From Siderastrea siderea (taxonomy: Eukaryota; Cnidaria; Anthozoa; Scleractinia; Rhizangiidae), in NCBI GenBank assembly GCA_964030785.1, contig OZ034972.1, positions 49,402,038 through 49,466,037 on the forward strand: DNA of 64,000 nucleotides, given 5' to 3'. This document shows positions 12,501 to 20,000 of the stretch, in pieces. The notes beneath the pieces are model-generated. The model saw nothing but the letters and a program-made list of their open reading frames with translations. It did not search any database and had not been told where the DNA came from. Numbering within the stretch: the stretch's first letter is position 1; each line of letters starts with the position of its first letter. The position numbers and the translations under genes were made by a program.

Positions 12501-13323
12501 GAAGGTCCCGGCTCTGTAATTACCTTGCTGAGATTTGCTCTCCTGTAGCTCTTTGATGATCTTACGTTTTTCGGCAATTCTCGTACGCAGTCTCTCTTCG
12601 CTTTGCTGTCGCCGAAGGGCCTGTTCCTCCATTTCGAGTGCCTTTAACTCCTCCGTTAGTGAGGCCATTACGTCTTCCTCTTTGACAATAGACGCATCTT
12701 TAACGTCTTTCCTCGGGGAGCTCTTCTCAAAACCATCACAAAACTTTGAAGGAATGCCCCAATGGTGTTCCTCAAGGGGTGTTTTGCACCCAGTACACTT
12801 CGCTACTCGTTTGGATGTATTATCCATGTCCTGAACAGAATCGCTATTGCTCATGGTAAAAATTTTAAAACTAAGCCTATAAAATACTAATTACTAAGGC
12901 TAGATAAAAGTTGCCGTTGGCTGATGCTGCTCGTGCTAAGGCTTGCATTGAATGGATATCTTGGGTAACTTGCCTAATAATGTGTACTGGTACAAAAACT
13001 AATGTACATATGATAGGCTAAAAGTAATCTTGTGACTATCATGGCGCATACTTAAAGTCTTAGGTCATAGGCTTGTGACCCTCACGCACATATTTTATAC
13101 CTACGTAACAGCTTGGTCAAAATCGAGAATTGGCCCACCAGATCCGGCACTTTGTCGACAGGTTGTAGTCTAGACTTATATTAATAACAAGTTATCAATA
13201 TCCACTATTATTTTGCTGTGCTCCCCCGGATCTAGAATAGTATATCCCAATACCCATAGAAGCAAGCAAGGTTAAAGAAAATACGACGAAATCCGCGGCG
13301 GTGAAATGTGCGTGAATCGCCAT
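511..13323 (-). CDS. SLC5-family sodium-coupled solute transporter (SMCT/SMVT-like), interrupted and 3'-partial
   Basis: Plasma-membrane sodium-coupled transporter of the SLC5A5/6/8/12 clade; substrates in that clade are monocarboxylates, iodide or vitamins, so the substrate here is unknown. Coding pieces, 5' to 3': 13323-13206 plus 8201-7978 (exon 1, split by a retrotransposon), 7153-7088, 6207-6156, 5663-5596, 5088-4937, 3300-3160, 2064-1935, 599-511. Once the insertion is discounted exon 1 is 342 nt, and every junction keeps phase (1,040 nt, about 346 residues). Family landmarks are IGIYY in helix 1, EYLMAGRSM, ASFVSSIAILG, AEVYTYG, YLERRF, GGMKAVIWTDVFQ and ILPYFVIEVLG. The start ATG (13323-13321) gives MAIHAHFTAADFVVF, the expected N-terminus. 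The last third of the protein lies beyond the left edge. The interruption suggests this allele is null or altered; a second intact allele is possible. Confidence 0.9.
1040..1115 (-). repeat. SINE fragment (decayed)
   Basis: The plus-strand text around GTTTCTGTAGCATCAAGCAG aligns with GTTTCTTTAGCATGAAGCAA of the full-length SINE near 21280, so the fragment has the same minus-strand orientation. No tRNA head remains. Confidence 0.55.
1615..1775 (+). repeat. SINE copy, head-truncated
   Basis: Matches the body of the SINE at 21222-21519 in the opposite orientation: AAATGGGTACC, CTGCAATGGGCTAGCATCCC and CATGTGGGCC occur in the same order and at similar spacing. The Pol III A/B-box head is missing. 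Confidence 0.65.
1935..2064 (-). CDS. SLC5 exon 7
   Basis: 130 nt: AVWMNIPLNIFNTSLTVLTG followed by LVIYAFYASCDPLSTGEINT and DDE; acceptor TTTCAG, donor GTACAC; phase 2 to 0. Carries the family's CDP motif before the extracellular loop. Confidence 0.87.
2065..3159. other. SLC5 intron
   Basis: Noncoding. A 16-base G run lies near 2272-2287. No mobile element or exon recognised. Confidence 0.6.
3160..3300 (-). CDS. SLC5 exon 6
   Basis: 141 nt: LSIDPTHRSTLWAFLIGGVF to NQTAVQRFLTTRSFKAAK; acceptor TTTGTAG, donor GTAAAC; phase 2 to 2. The NQ..VQR motif is typical of SLC5. Confidence 0.88.
3301..4936. other. SLC5 intron
   Basis: Noncoding, AT-rich; no exon or clear repeat family recognised. Confidence 0.6.
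4937..5088 (-). CDS. SLC5 exon 5
   Basis: 152 nt starting GGMKAVIWTDVFQGIVMLVG, the most conserved SLC5 segment in this gene; ends in DV plus two bases before donor GTAAGT; phase 0 to 2. Confidence 0.9.
5089..5595. other. SLC5 intron with decayed MITE-like motifs
   Basis: Contains spaced AAAGTTGGCCC / AAAGTTGTCCC motifs (5240-5460) ending in a CAGGGTTACCCT palindrome-like stretch; probably a decayed foldback element. Otherwise nothing seen. Confidence 0.45.
5596..5663 (-). CDS. SLC5 exon 4
   Basis: 68 nt: VTGFPLWLSTVVTGLVCTFY TTV; acceptor TTTTCAG, donor GTAAGT; phase 1 to 0. Confidence 0.87.
6156..6207 (-). CDS. SLC5 exon 3 (GC-AG donor)
   Basis: 52 nt: VLYTAIVLYGPSLTLES. The acceptor is CCAG; the donor is GCAAGT, a GC-AG intron. 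The phase-1 end is completed by the next exon. Confidence 0.83.
6508..6837 (-). pseudogene. LINE fragment (non-LTR retrotransposon ORF2 linker region)
   Basis: An open stretch of 109 codons with SIWKIINRIVPKK and LANKFNDFYTNVGKVTAEKA, the linker between endonuclease and reverse transcriptase in CR1/jockey-like LINEs. No catalytic motif is present; it is a relic in an SLC5 intron. Confidence 0.6.
6850..7000 (+). repeat. Probable LINE 3' tail with (TATG)n
   Basis: A T-rich segment ends in GGGAGTTATAATAAAGTATG followed by a run of TATG units, a layout typical of short-unit LINE tails. It abuts the opposite-strand LINE fragment, so the two are separate insertions. Confidence 0.45.
7088..7153 (-). 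CDS. SLC5 exon 2
   Basis: 66 nt, phase 0 to 0: YLERRFSFSVRMLGSIVFVIQT, between acceptor TTTGCAG and donor GTAGGT. Matches the YLELRF..VR..G..LF..QT segment of SLC5 proteins. Confidence 0.88.
7154..7977. other. SLC5 intron with GGATCC-type palindrome cluster
   Basis: Noncoding. Positions about 7300-7445 hold at least three AGGATCCT palindromes plus several CAGGATTCT/AGGGTCCT variants; see findings. The remainder is unremarkable. Confidence 0.65.
7978..8201 (-). CDS. SLC5 exon 1, downstream part (helices 2-3)
   Basis: Continues exon 1 after the insertion: EYLMAGRSMSSIPVALSVLA to TSSYE, then donor GTATGG. 224 nt, so 118+224 is 342 nt and phase 0. Confidence 0.9.
8202..8334 (-). repeat. DIRS/Ngaro repeat B2 (3' terminal)
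   Basis: 133 bp forming the 3' end of the element; its last bases CCACGTTGTGGTTTGG join SLC5 codons. It contains an ATG in frame with the downstream SLC5 exon. Confidence 0.93.
8335..8473. other. Unique spacer between A2 and B2
   Basis: 139 bp of AT-rich sequence with TTA/TAT microsatellite character and a GTGGGTGGGCGGG stretch, present once, between two repeats that are usually contiguous in this element type. Confidence 0.7.
8474..8821 (-). repeat. DIRS/Ngaro repeat A2 (internal)
   Basis: Second copy of the 348-bp A repeat, directly joined to B1 at 8821/8822. Confidence 0.93.
8822..8954 (-). repeat. DIRS/Ngaro repeat B1 (internal)
   Basis: 133 bp, identical by eye to 8202-8334 with offset 620. 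Lies 29 bp after the recombinase stop. Confidence 0.93.
8984..9865 (-). CDS. Tyrosine recombinase of the DIRS/Ngaro element
   Basis: Integrates the circular DNA intermediate. From the first ATG it is 293 residues, but the frame is open up to about 10035 and the extra codons (LADRRDPILAAQLNH to KATYRTHRNTYLRFCNY) look like a true N-terminal core-binding domain, so the real protein starts upstream by frameshift, splicing or reinitiation. Catalytic signature: Arg in YGLFRKSHLL, GHSFRRGGASFAY (HxxR), and GDWRSDTILIYL containing the likely tyrosine. A CTCTTGCAG inside the RT overlap (near 10000) could serve as a splice acceptor. The frame is intact to its stop. Confidence 0.92.
   Translation of the reverse strand: MGYTPVPVHPAHLLQYAAFLARSLKPSSISSYLNIIGILHKEFGLPNPLLDNWPLKSLLTGIKRAIGMPPNQKLPITPSLLLRLHATLNFTKSFDSSFWAICLVAFYGLFRKSHLLPMSAQKFDSSKQLTKSDFKFFPWGTLITIRWSKTIQFRERVVDIPLPCIPGSKLCPTTAVIHAFHFTNSTAANSQAFAWYDNSLSPKTHIFTYNLFISKLRDHLTSMGINPQSYAGHSFRRGGASFAYQSGVPLELIKALGDWRSDTILIYLTMPLSIRLRSANMLCKSILTHPHTT
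9963..11591 (-). CDS. Reverse transcriptase-RNase H of the DIRS/Ngaro element
   Basis: Copies element RNA to DNA and degrades the RNA strand. RT motifs: IIHDCSRPHG, KIDLRHAYRSVPIHP, LPFGAKSSPEIFH, catalytic IVYLDDFLIIG, and LTFLGVQLD. RNase H motifs: DVATDACPIAAGG, NHKETLAIVLA, IIYSDNQAAV and NTLADSISR. About 542 codons. There is no convincing ATG; the first usable codon in the frame after the gag stop is GTG at 11591, and the frame is the same as gag, so expression is more likely a Gag-Pol fusion by stop-codon readthrough. The 3' end overlaps the recombinase frame by about 70 nt. No protease or integrase domain is visible. Confidence 0.93.
   Translation of the reverse strand: MGKNPLNRDLWLSELKDDEDKAFICNGVCSGFKLIETGTSFLDVDMDNYKSATNPVNSSKVEQTIRDEIAQGNYVISAVKPRIISALGAIPKPNSSEIRIIHDCSRPHGQAVNDYISTESFKFQTLDDAIKLLKPNYYMAKIDLRHAYRSVPIHPDNYQATGCKWQFSGDKHFTYFYDTRLPFGAKSSPEIFHRITQSVRRMMARRGFTDIIVYLDDFLIIGATRELCQLAYDTLLQLLLDLGFSISDHKLVAPTQRLTFLGVQLDTTACTMTLPDDKLAELLEQVIEFQNKQRATKKQLQRLAGKLNWACRVVYGGRTFLRRILDTMNALSSAGKFRLDQSFRDDIEWWVHFLKVFNGTRLFLDGLPTIDVATDACPIAAGGYFRGDWFYHNFELDSPRWQNLHINHKETLAIVLAAKRWCRLWSNQRVIIYSDNQAAVQIINKGTTASAIIMQELRGLFWLSAFYNFHITAVYLQGAKNTLADSISRMHEPKGLFSFYSFLRDNFTSAFANAVQLARHMSVHGRHFISCRSSRPDPGGTT
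11598..12854 (-). CDS. Gag-like protein of the DIRS/Ngaro element
   Basis: 418 residues from ATG to TGA. An N-terminal CTGC..(H)..C zinc-ribbon-like motif is followed by a charged helical or coiled-coil stretch (EELKALEMEEQALRRQQSEE). The C-terminus has a Cys/His cluster (CRNFNGPKGCTLQNCNFAH, then C and H residues to HPGYSH), likely RNA-binding. It is probably the structural, nucleic-acid-binding protein that packages element RNA; function is inferred from position and the zinc motifs. The ATG lies immediately after repeat A1. The stop is a TGA followed by CTC, with the next ORF open in the same frame. Confidence 0.85.
   Translation of the reverse strand: MSNSDSVQDMDNTSKRVAKCTGCKTPLEEHHWGIPSKFCDGFEKSSPRKDVKDASIVKEEDVMASLTEELKALEMEEQALRRQQSEERLRTRIAEKRKIIKELQESKSQQGNYRAGTFTTRELAKLELDAAVGQQTPLDELLKTIDPVQDGQMDGATWAAQPAFNRAPQGGQGTQAWQTTQAWQTIPQPWQALQSNTEMFLKPGRMAKGEKPLLIIDFVNNIVPQDEEETLGTQGNAKIVVTYGPKKPKLENISLQQWVVANTRIFYTLLSQGKLVNQVDIQNYLAYTVKIMELSSKYEWRSVLLYDNEFRKLQAIYSFSWSFDSPHLHTVMLQPIFKATIANKTSQPNPPSTRTSFASYTSEGRVICRNFNGPKGCTLQNCNFAHVCNRKVAGKACGLGHPGYSHKLDGPQNTQTSS
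12858..13205 (-). repeat. DIRS/Ngaro repeat A1 (5' terminal)
   Basis: 348 bp, matching 8474-8821 base for base by eye. Forms the 5' end of the element and probably carries its promoter; the gag ATG follows 3 bp later. Confidence 0.93.
13206..13323 (-). CDS. SLC5 exon 1, upstream part (start codon, helix 1)
   Basis: Reads from ATG through TM helix 1 (ADFVVFSLTLLASMGIGIYY) to GGAQQNN, where the retrotransposon begins. Too short for ordinary ORF finding; recognised by alignment of GIGIYY..GGAQQ to the SLC5 N-terminus. 118 nt. Confidence 0.88.
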
Positions 13324-13443
13324 TTTGAAACGGCGAAAAATTTTCCGAAAATTGTCTTTTTGTAAATTTGAGCCTTCCGGTCAGCGCTCTCCAGAGAATA
13401 TATACTACGTTGTGTAAAGCGACTTGAACTTCGTCGATTCAGG
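13324..13443. promoter_or_regulatory. Compact bidirectional promoter region (SLC5 / URAD)
   Basis: Only 120 bp separate the divergent SLC5 and URAD start codons. A TATATA-like stretch lies near 13398-13404, about 40 bp before the URAD ATG. The promoter call rests on the head-to-head layout, not on a recognised binding site. Confidence 0.6.
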
Positions 13444-13968
13444 ATGGCTTCCAAGCTGAGCATTTCGTCCGTCAACAACCTGAACTCTGATGATTTTGTC
13501 AAACATTTTGGTAATGTTGTGGAGATGACACCATCTTGTGCGGCTGGTGTATGCTCTGAGAGGCCATTTTCGTCCTTTGATAGCTTCGTCGCAGCCATGT
13601 GTCAGTTTATTGACAATCTTCCCAAGGATGGAAGGGAGGAGATCTTGCGCAATCACCCTGATCTGGCTGATCGCTTGGAATCTTTAACACCCGAATCCCA
13701 AAGAGAACAGACACAAGCCGGAATTACAACGCTCAGCGTGGAGCAAATTCAGCAGCTGAAGCATTACAACAAGCTCTACAAGGAGAAGTTTGGGTTTCCA
13801 TTTGTCATATGCGCTCGTTTGAACAACAAAGATGCTATTTTATCAGGGATTAGAACCCGCCTGAACAATGATCGCGAACAAGAGTTAAAATGCGGGATTG
13901 AAGAAGTGAAAAAGATAATGCTGTTGAGGATGAAAGATTTGGTTGAATGTGAGGACTCAAAACTGTAA
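13444..13968 (+). CDS. URAD: 2-oxo-4-hydroxy-4-carboxy-5-ureidoimidazoline (OHCU) decarboxylase
   Basis: Third enzyme of urate breakdown: decarboxylates OHCU to S-allantoin after uricase and HIU hydrolase. Complete intronless ORF of 174 residues, the family's usual size (about 170). Family motifs: SSFDSFVAAM near residue 40, ILRNHPDLA with the catalytic His near residue 65, an SxxEQ-type SQREQTQAG, and the signature PFVICARLNNKDAILSGI followed by NDREQEL. The C-terminal tripeptide SKL is a type 1 peroxisomal targeting signal, matching the known location of the pathway. The ATG follows the short shared promoter; an AATAAA at 14143-14148 may be its poly(A) signal. The lack of introns could be ancestral or reflect retroposition. 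Confidence 0.94.
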   Translation: MASKLSISSVNNLNSDDFVKHFGNVVEMTPSCAAGVCSERPFSSFDSFVAAMCQFIDNLPKDGREEILRNHPDLADRLESLTPESQREQTQAGITTLSVEQIQQLKHYNKLYKEKFGFPFVICARLNNKDAILSGIRTRLNNDREQELKCGIEEVKKIMLLRMKDLVECEDSKL

Positions 13969-14058
13969 CATTCTAGATGATGAGTAGCGATATGTTGCCA
14001 TGCATGCAATCTCGTAATTATGTCCTGTGGGGTGGGTACGATTGGGTGGGTAGACGTT

Positions 14059-14076
14059 TTAGGGTTAGGGTTAGGG
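14059..14076 (+). repeat. Interstitial TTAGGG x3
   Basis: Three exact telomere-type hexamers, the animal telomere unit. Short enough to be chance or a repair scar. Confidence 0.7.
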
Positions 14077-14142
14077 TTAACCTCGTACTGAAAAAACTCA
14101 AAACTTTGATTTAAAACCTGATGTAAGAAATTTTAAATCGAT

Positions 14143-14148
14143 AATAAA
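14143..14148 (+). terminator. Candidate poly(A) signal of URAD
   Basis: AATAAA about 175 bp after the URAD stop codon, on the sense strand. Confidence 0.45.
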
Positions 14149-14450
14149 ATACAATTTTAACTGACAATCTCCTCAGAGTCCTTCTACCAGACGGTCATTT
14201 TGTTAAGTCACAACATGGAAGTACTGGAACATGCACGCAGTGGTAACCTGTGATGGGCAGTAAGGTATGGGCACTAAGGTTAGTGGGTATTACCCTTAAT
14301 CTGCCAAAAACTGAATTTGAAGGTCGTGCTAGCAGAATAAAGAGCCCGAGTGTGGATATAGCTGTCCACAACTGCTAACCCTTCAGGCTTATTATTCCTT
14401 TTTTGGAAGATCAAAGTGTAATGCCCTCTACCAACCTGGCCTTAGAGCCG

Positions 14451-14524
14451 ATTCCAGTGGCTACAGGTTACGAAAGCACGTTTGTGCATTCCAGCGGCTA
14501 CAGGTTACGAAAGCACGTATGTGC
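14451..14524 (+). repeat. 37-bp tandem duplication
   Basis: Two copies of a 37-bp unit beginning ATTCCAGYGGCTACAGG and ending in GTGC, differing at about two positions. Confidence 0.8.
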
Positions 14525-14796
14525 GCGTATTTGTAACTGTCACTTTTAGCCACGTCCCACAAGTGACAGACTTTGTCATGGAGGGAACTGCTGTGTCAGC
14601 GTTTTTTTTTTTTTAGAAGGGGTGGGATAATCTCGTTATTACTTTTCTAACTACGGGCTATTTGAAAATGGCAAGTAACCTACCCTCCCGAGACCTTACA
14701 GCCCGCTGCTTTCGCTGAAATTTCTTTTGCCCTAGGGTCACAAAGGGAGGGTTGTCCAATACACCGGCACCTTAACGGTCGTGAAAGTTACGTTTC

Positions 14797-14924
14797 AGTC
14801 TGTACAGATCGCTCGTACCGTAAACCTCAGACACGGCCCAAATAGCCGTTTAGAGGAGGTGGCGATGCGTCATCTCCTCTACGTGGAATGAGGTTTACGT
14901 TCCGAACGAACTGTACTCTCCGTC
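14797..14924. repeat. Foldback repeat (MITE-like)
   Basis: Arms containing CGTAAACCTCA and TGAGGTTTACG face each other, with an inner TAGAGGAG/CTCCTCTA pair. A partial second copy of one arm is at about 15020-15070. Confidence 0.6.
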
Positions 14925-16423
14925 AAAAAAAGTCCCCTTGATAGGTTCCTAATGTAAAGGGCTTAGGATATTTCACTTTCTGTCTTAGTGGGGTCTTTAT
15001 GACGGTCCATATAGTTCGGTGAGACCGTAAACCTCACACGGTCCGTATAGAGGAGATGATCCATATTTGCGGGATAAATAAACATTATTATTATGACGCT
15101 CCCTGAGTTGAATCTCATTCAAAGGACTCTGAAGTTTCTGGATAATTTTTTTTTTTACAATTTATTTAATTACAATTATTTCATAATTTTAACAATCTTG
15201 ACTTTTTAACTCACCCTACGTGCAGCTTTGGGGTACATTTCACTCAGCCTCATCACCCCAGTGAGGCATAAGGCCGTAGGGTACATTTCAGGTTTTTTAA
15301 ATGGGAAAAATAATAATTTGCCATTTTTCTTGAACATATCCACTTTGTGTCAACTACTTCTATGTTAATATAATTTTTGTTTATTTGTATCAAATAGAGC
15401 TCATTTTAGCAAAAGAGGGTATTAGGAAATGCAAATTCTCTACCAGCAATTGCATACCTTCTCCTCACCAGAGAAGGCAGTTGTGACCAAGCGTTGTATT
15501 AGCTGGCTTGTGCTGTCTAAGCGCCATTTTCATTACTTTTAAGTTGACCAGAGATATAAATTTTAAACTTTTATTTCCGAATAGAACACCATCCCGTAAA
15601 AGAATTTCATGTTTGTGCAATATAAGACTCATTAAAGTTAAAGTTAAGTCAAGTTAAAGAATTCAACATCACCAAGACTAAGTTAAAATAGATAGCTACT
15701 GGTTATAACGTCCTTCCAAAGGGAAAAATCTCGTATGTGTCTACCTCTCTTTTAGCTTGAGAGAACAGAAAAAGTATCTGTCAACACGTACTGTTCGTTA
15801 TATTTGCCATCCCCCAAATAACAGAGATAAAAATTATGTCAATCTTTTTAAGTCATACATGATTTCAGTTATAATGGGACCCTTCCATGAAATAAGCTGC
15901 CCCCAAAATTGAGAGGTTCGGGTCGTCTTGAGCAGTTCAAAAGGAAAATAGACCAAATATCTGTATCAGCGGATTCCCACATGGCAATCTTGTAGAGCAG
16001 CATTCGAATATTTTTGTTTCTCTTTTTTTTTAAGTAATCCTATATCAGATACTGATGATTTTACTGGGTTTAAATAAAGTTTATATCGATGTCTATTTTA
16101 TAATGTCTTATCTTGTATTTCGCAAGCCACTCTTTTTATGTGTTCTTTTAACAGTCAAAGGGCTAACCGAAAACTGGGGAAAAGAAGGGACTGTTTTTCA
16201 TCCCGGCGGGTTTGTGGGGAAAGGGGAGAATGGGAAGAACAACAGTATAGAAAACGCGGGGGTGCTCATTAGAAAAATTGAGAGGTACTCCTAATAATCC
16301 TCAGCAGTTAAACGTGTGACGCTTGCCGGCATAGTTACAGCCCTGAGTGGCGCCGGAACCACATTTTAATTAACCTCGCCGACGCATTTTAGACTGCTCA
16401 AGAGCTTAAAAACTTTGTTGAGT

Positions 16424-16711
16424 TCAGATCACAGTTTCTGCTAAACTATTTGCGCTACTTGAAGGTTTGAATCCAAGTTCTGTGTATCTTTCTACTTCAA
16501 GCAAATCCTTGACTTTTGATTCGCTCGCTACACTCCTGTGACTTCCTTGCAGTTCTTTGTTACTTTCGGACACGTTGCCGTTCAAAAGCAGCGCGGACTT
16601 GTTATAAGGAGGAGGAATGAGCTCCGAAGGCTTCAAGTATCCATCACCATCTATCTCCTCACTTACCGCCAGAGGATCGTCTGGCCCAAGCTGCAAATAT
16701 CCTCCGTGGCC
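16424..16711 (-). CDS. RTK-A exon 23 (C-terminal tail)
   Basis: 288 nt including the stop. Tyrosine motifs [15 protein letters not shown] and RYTELGF; otherwise low complexity. Confidence 0.88.
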   Translation of the reverse strand, partial: GHGGYLQLGPDDPLAVSEEIDGDGYLKPSELIPPPYNKSALLLNGNVSESNKELQGSHRSVASESKVKDLLEVERYTELGFKPSSSANSLAETVI

Positions 16712-17017
16712 CTGAGAGATAAAGGAATTTTGTAAGAACTCAACATGCAACAAACATTATTGGTTGAGAAAAAACTGCAGCTCAACTCCAACCTTCATTT
16801 ATGGGGGGTTGTTATATAAAGGCAAGTAGCAGTGTCGGCAGTTATGAGCATGTGTTGGCAATTTAGTATTGCAATGTATGTTCTCAGAATTCGAGGTTAG
16901 CTGCTAGTAAACAAACTGTACTCCAGTCTCTCTAAGTAAACGTGAGTGGGATTACAGGCGGCTATGCTTTAAATTCTGATTGGATAATCGCTTTAATCAT
17001 CATCGTCATCATCATCG

Positions 17018-17061
<44 letters not shown>

Positions 17062-17062
17062 G

Positions 17063-17093
<31 letters not shown>

Positions 17094-20000
17094 CTCATGA
17101 AAGAGTTAACGTGAACATACGTCTGCACATGACGCTGTTGTATATCACTATTGCTGAAATTTGCGGATATTTTTTCTTTTGAATTGTCGCTTTAGTGGTA
17201 AACTTGATTTCCCTATGTGCCAAAAAAAAGGAAAAGTTAGAATCGCTTTCAACTCGAACAACGCGGTTCCACTAATGACTGGAGAATCTAAGACAGTCTA
17301 ACTTAGTCCCCAGGGTCATCTCCCCTTTCAAGATGGCGGTGCCACGCTACGTGTGAAAGCCGAGAAGACCCGTACCCTGGTACGGTGGTGACTTACCATA
17401 GCAGCCATTTTGGACTCGATCACATTTTCCAACCTCTGCACCAACGCAGTAAAATTGGGTCGGTCCGCCGGCTTCTCCATCCAGCAATCTCTCATCATAA
17501 AATACCTGCCAATCACATCAATCAATCATGAACTCTGACAGCTTTGAAACACATGCCGTTCTCCTATTAGCTAGTTACCAGTGTTTCTAGGATATAACCT
17601 ATGCAAACATTCAAACCACCACATGCACTTGGGCTTCTGACATGTAACGAAACTCGAACGATAACCAAATAGCTTACATCTCGTCCGGGCAATCCACTGG
17701 TTGATCCATTCGATTTCCTTCCATGAGGAACTGGTAAATCTCCGTGGGTGGTAACCCTGGGTATGGACTGCCACCTGTAAGGACGACAACGAGAATCTTA
17801 AGCGTCTCCTGGGGTACTTGTGTACTGATGGTAATATTTAAATTAAAAGGTTTATGAGAATGAATTAATTTTCGATACATTAGTGATCTGCCTTATTTCT
17901 AGCATCGGAACTAATGAAGCTATTATGAAAGTTGTTCTAATGTTTGAGGCAGTTGATGAAATCCTAAAGTGTGACCATTCAAATGAACGCCGTACATTGA
18001 CGTAATCGTAATACTTTCTATTTTATGCTGTTTATAATACTGTGCAAGGTCGTTTTAACTTTTGAGTTCGCACATAAAATTCAGAAGAGTGAGCTGGTCA
18101 TCGAGCAGAATAATGTTCTTTTTAATCAGAATTACATTCAAGCGTTACCACTAGTTGAGTCTCTTACCAAGGGTAAACAGCTCCCACAGAAAAACGCCAA
18201 AGGACCACCTAGGAAAAAGAATAGAGGGTGTATGTTGAAGTAAACATTGAGGTGAAAAAAGAAGCCACCATACCCATCCTAAGCAAAATGGCCGCTTTGT
18301 GTCATCAAGCTTCATCACAGAGTACTTTTTTTATCGACAATCGTAGAAATGTCCCATAAATTTTAAGTACGAGGAAAACAAGAGAAAACAACTGAACTGA
18401 GTTGTTTAGCTAGAAACAAGATTTCATCTTACACGTCACTTTGTTCAGAGTACACTCTGTCCGTGAGAGACTCAATTGCCATCCATTTAACTGGAACAAG
18501 CCCCTTCGAAAGAAATAAGAAAGTTCAGTGCAATCATCCTCAAAATTATCTCATTTCAATTATTGTTGTTGCCAGGATAGTCAATGCAAATATTCGACAA
18601 TTAAGTCAGTGTTTTATTAACTGTAATTCATACGAGTTATAGTATCGTGTAGTCTCCAACCGCAGACATTCTTTGGGCTCGTCACGCGCTCCTGCGAGAC
18701 GAACCCTTAGAGCGTCTGCGTTGGATACCAAGTACAAGGAACCCCTGACGGGGAATGAAAGTTGGGGTAATCACCACGTTAACAAAGCCTTTTTGTTAGG
18801 AACACAAATGTGACATGAGCTCTTTTAGGCCCCAAAAGCCAGGCATCGTAACGAAGTGGTCTTGCATTAACGGGGCTTGGCAGATTTGAAAATAACAGCA
18901 TAAACTTTTTTCAGGCCAAAAAAGTGGCCATTATGACATGGTTGTTGTATTATCTGGGTGGCTTTAGACCAAGCTAAATTTTTAAAAACATTCGTTGCAT
19001 CTTGTCAGTTGTAATTACTGAATATGGTTAGAACATTACGTTTCACTCCTAACGATTAATGACTAACGACTAATGATTAGTAATGATTAGTAATCATTGC
19101 GTTGTTATATCTATAGACATTAACTATATAAGGAATGAAAAGACGTTGCTTACCGCCGATACTTTGATGTACTGATCGTTTTTATAAACATCTCTGGCAA
19201 GTCCAAAATCTGCTACTTTCACCACATAGTTTTCTCCTACGAGAACGTTTCTGGCGGCGAGATCTCTGTGAACACACTGATAAAAAAGACGAGCAAAATG
19301 GTTACCGTTAGAGCTAATTCATTTAAAACGAAGCTCTTCAGTAAAAACGTGGCCTTGAAACAATCTAAGTCAGAAACAGAAAACGACTCTTGAAGTATCT
19401 TACTTGGATTCAGGTTATCAGGCTTTTAATATTTCTTCAAACGTTACTTTCCTACAGCGCGGTTCCACCGTACCCGCTCAAACGCGTGACATTTTTGCCG
19501 TGGACGTGCGCATGTCAGTATCGAGCTTCTTGTGCTTATTTTTCACCAGAGGAGCAAAGGCTACCACAAAACACTTTCGACATGCTTGGAGTAACGGTGG
19601 CGTAGCGGCTAAAAAGTCTGATATGAGGACCGCTGAGATGCTCTGATCCTTGGTTTCTCCTCTTTTTTTACAACGTGAAGCTTTGAAGTTCAAATCTCGA
19701 CTAACCAGAGGGCAACTTTTGGGTTTTACACTGCTGCGGTCAATATCTTAGCGGACGATCTCTTCAGGTTCAACGATTTAGGCCATTTCCAAGTTGTCTT
19801 GTGCCTCTTTTTCAAAACGAGACCTTTCATATGAAAATGAACTTTATTTGCATGTGAGTGAAAACTCATTTTCATATCTGATTCAGTGAAAGGCTGTGCA
19901 CCAAGACTCGCTTTGAAAAGAGAGGTCCAAGAAAACTCGGAAATGGCCCGTTTAGATGTTCGTAATTTTGGCTGGTGGACTTAAATTTATTTTGTTTTTC

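Larger units (their letters stand above)
8202..13205 (-). mobile_element. DIRS-order (Ngaro/PAT-type) tyrosine-recombinase retrotransposon, 5,004 bp
   Basis: Read on the minus strand: A1 repeat (13205-12858), gag-like ORF, reverse transcriptase/RNase H, tyrosine recombinase, B1 (8954-8822), A2 (8821-8474), a 139-bp unique spacer, B2 (8334-8202). Split direct repeats with a tyrosine recombinase and no integrase or protease define the PAT/Ngaro arrangement. Both A copies (348 bp) and both B copies (133 bp) look identical by eye, and the ORFs are open apart from one Gag/Pol stop, so the insertion is recent. The B1-A2 junction is exactly element end plus element start, which fixes the termini. 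No target duplication, as expected for recombinase-mediated integration of a circle. Its genes lie in the same direction as the host SLC5 gene. Confidence 0.95.
13969..16423. other. Intergenic region between URAD and RTK-A
   Basis: The two genes converge here. Contents: three TTAGGG units, a 37-bp tandem duplication and a foldback repeat, listed separately. No credible ORF. The 79-codon open frame at 16055-16294 has no recognisable domain. Confidence 0.6.

Noticed and set aside
8202..13205. Endogenous retrovirus or pararetrovirus
   Set aside because: No LTRs, protease, integrase or envelope; split direct repeats and a tyrosine recombinase identify a DIRS-order element.
13272..13656. Minus-strand ORFs over URAD
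   Set aside because: Shadows of the URAD frame; only 13206-13323 is real coding sequence there, in the SLC5 frame.
17000..17096. CRISPR-like array
   Set aside because: Simple trinucleotide repeat, no spacers, animal genome.
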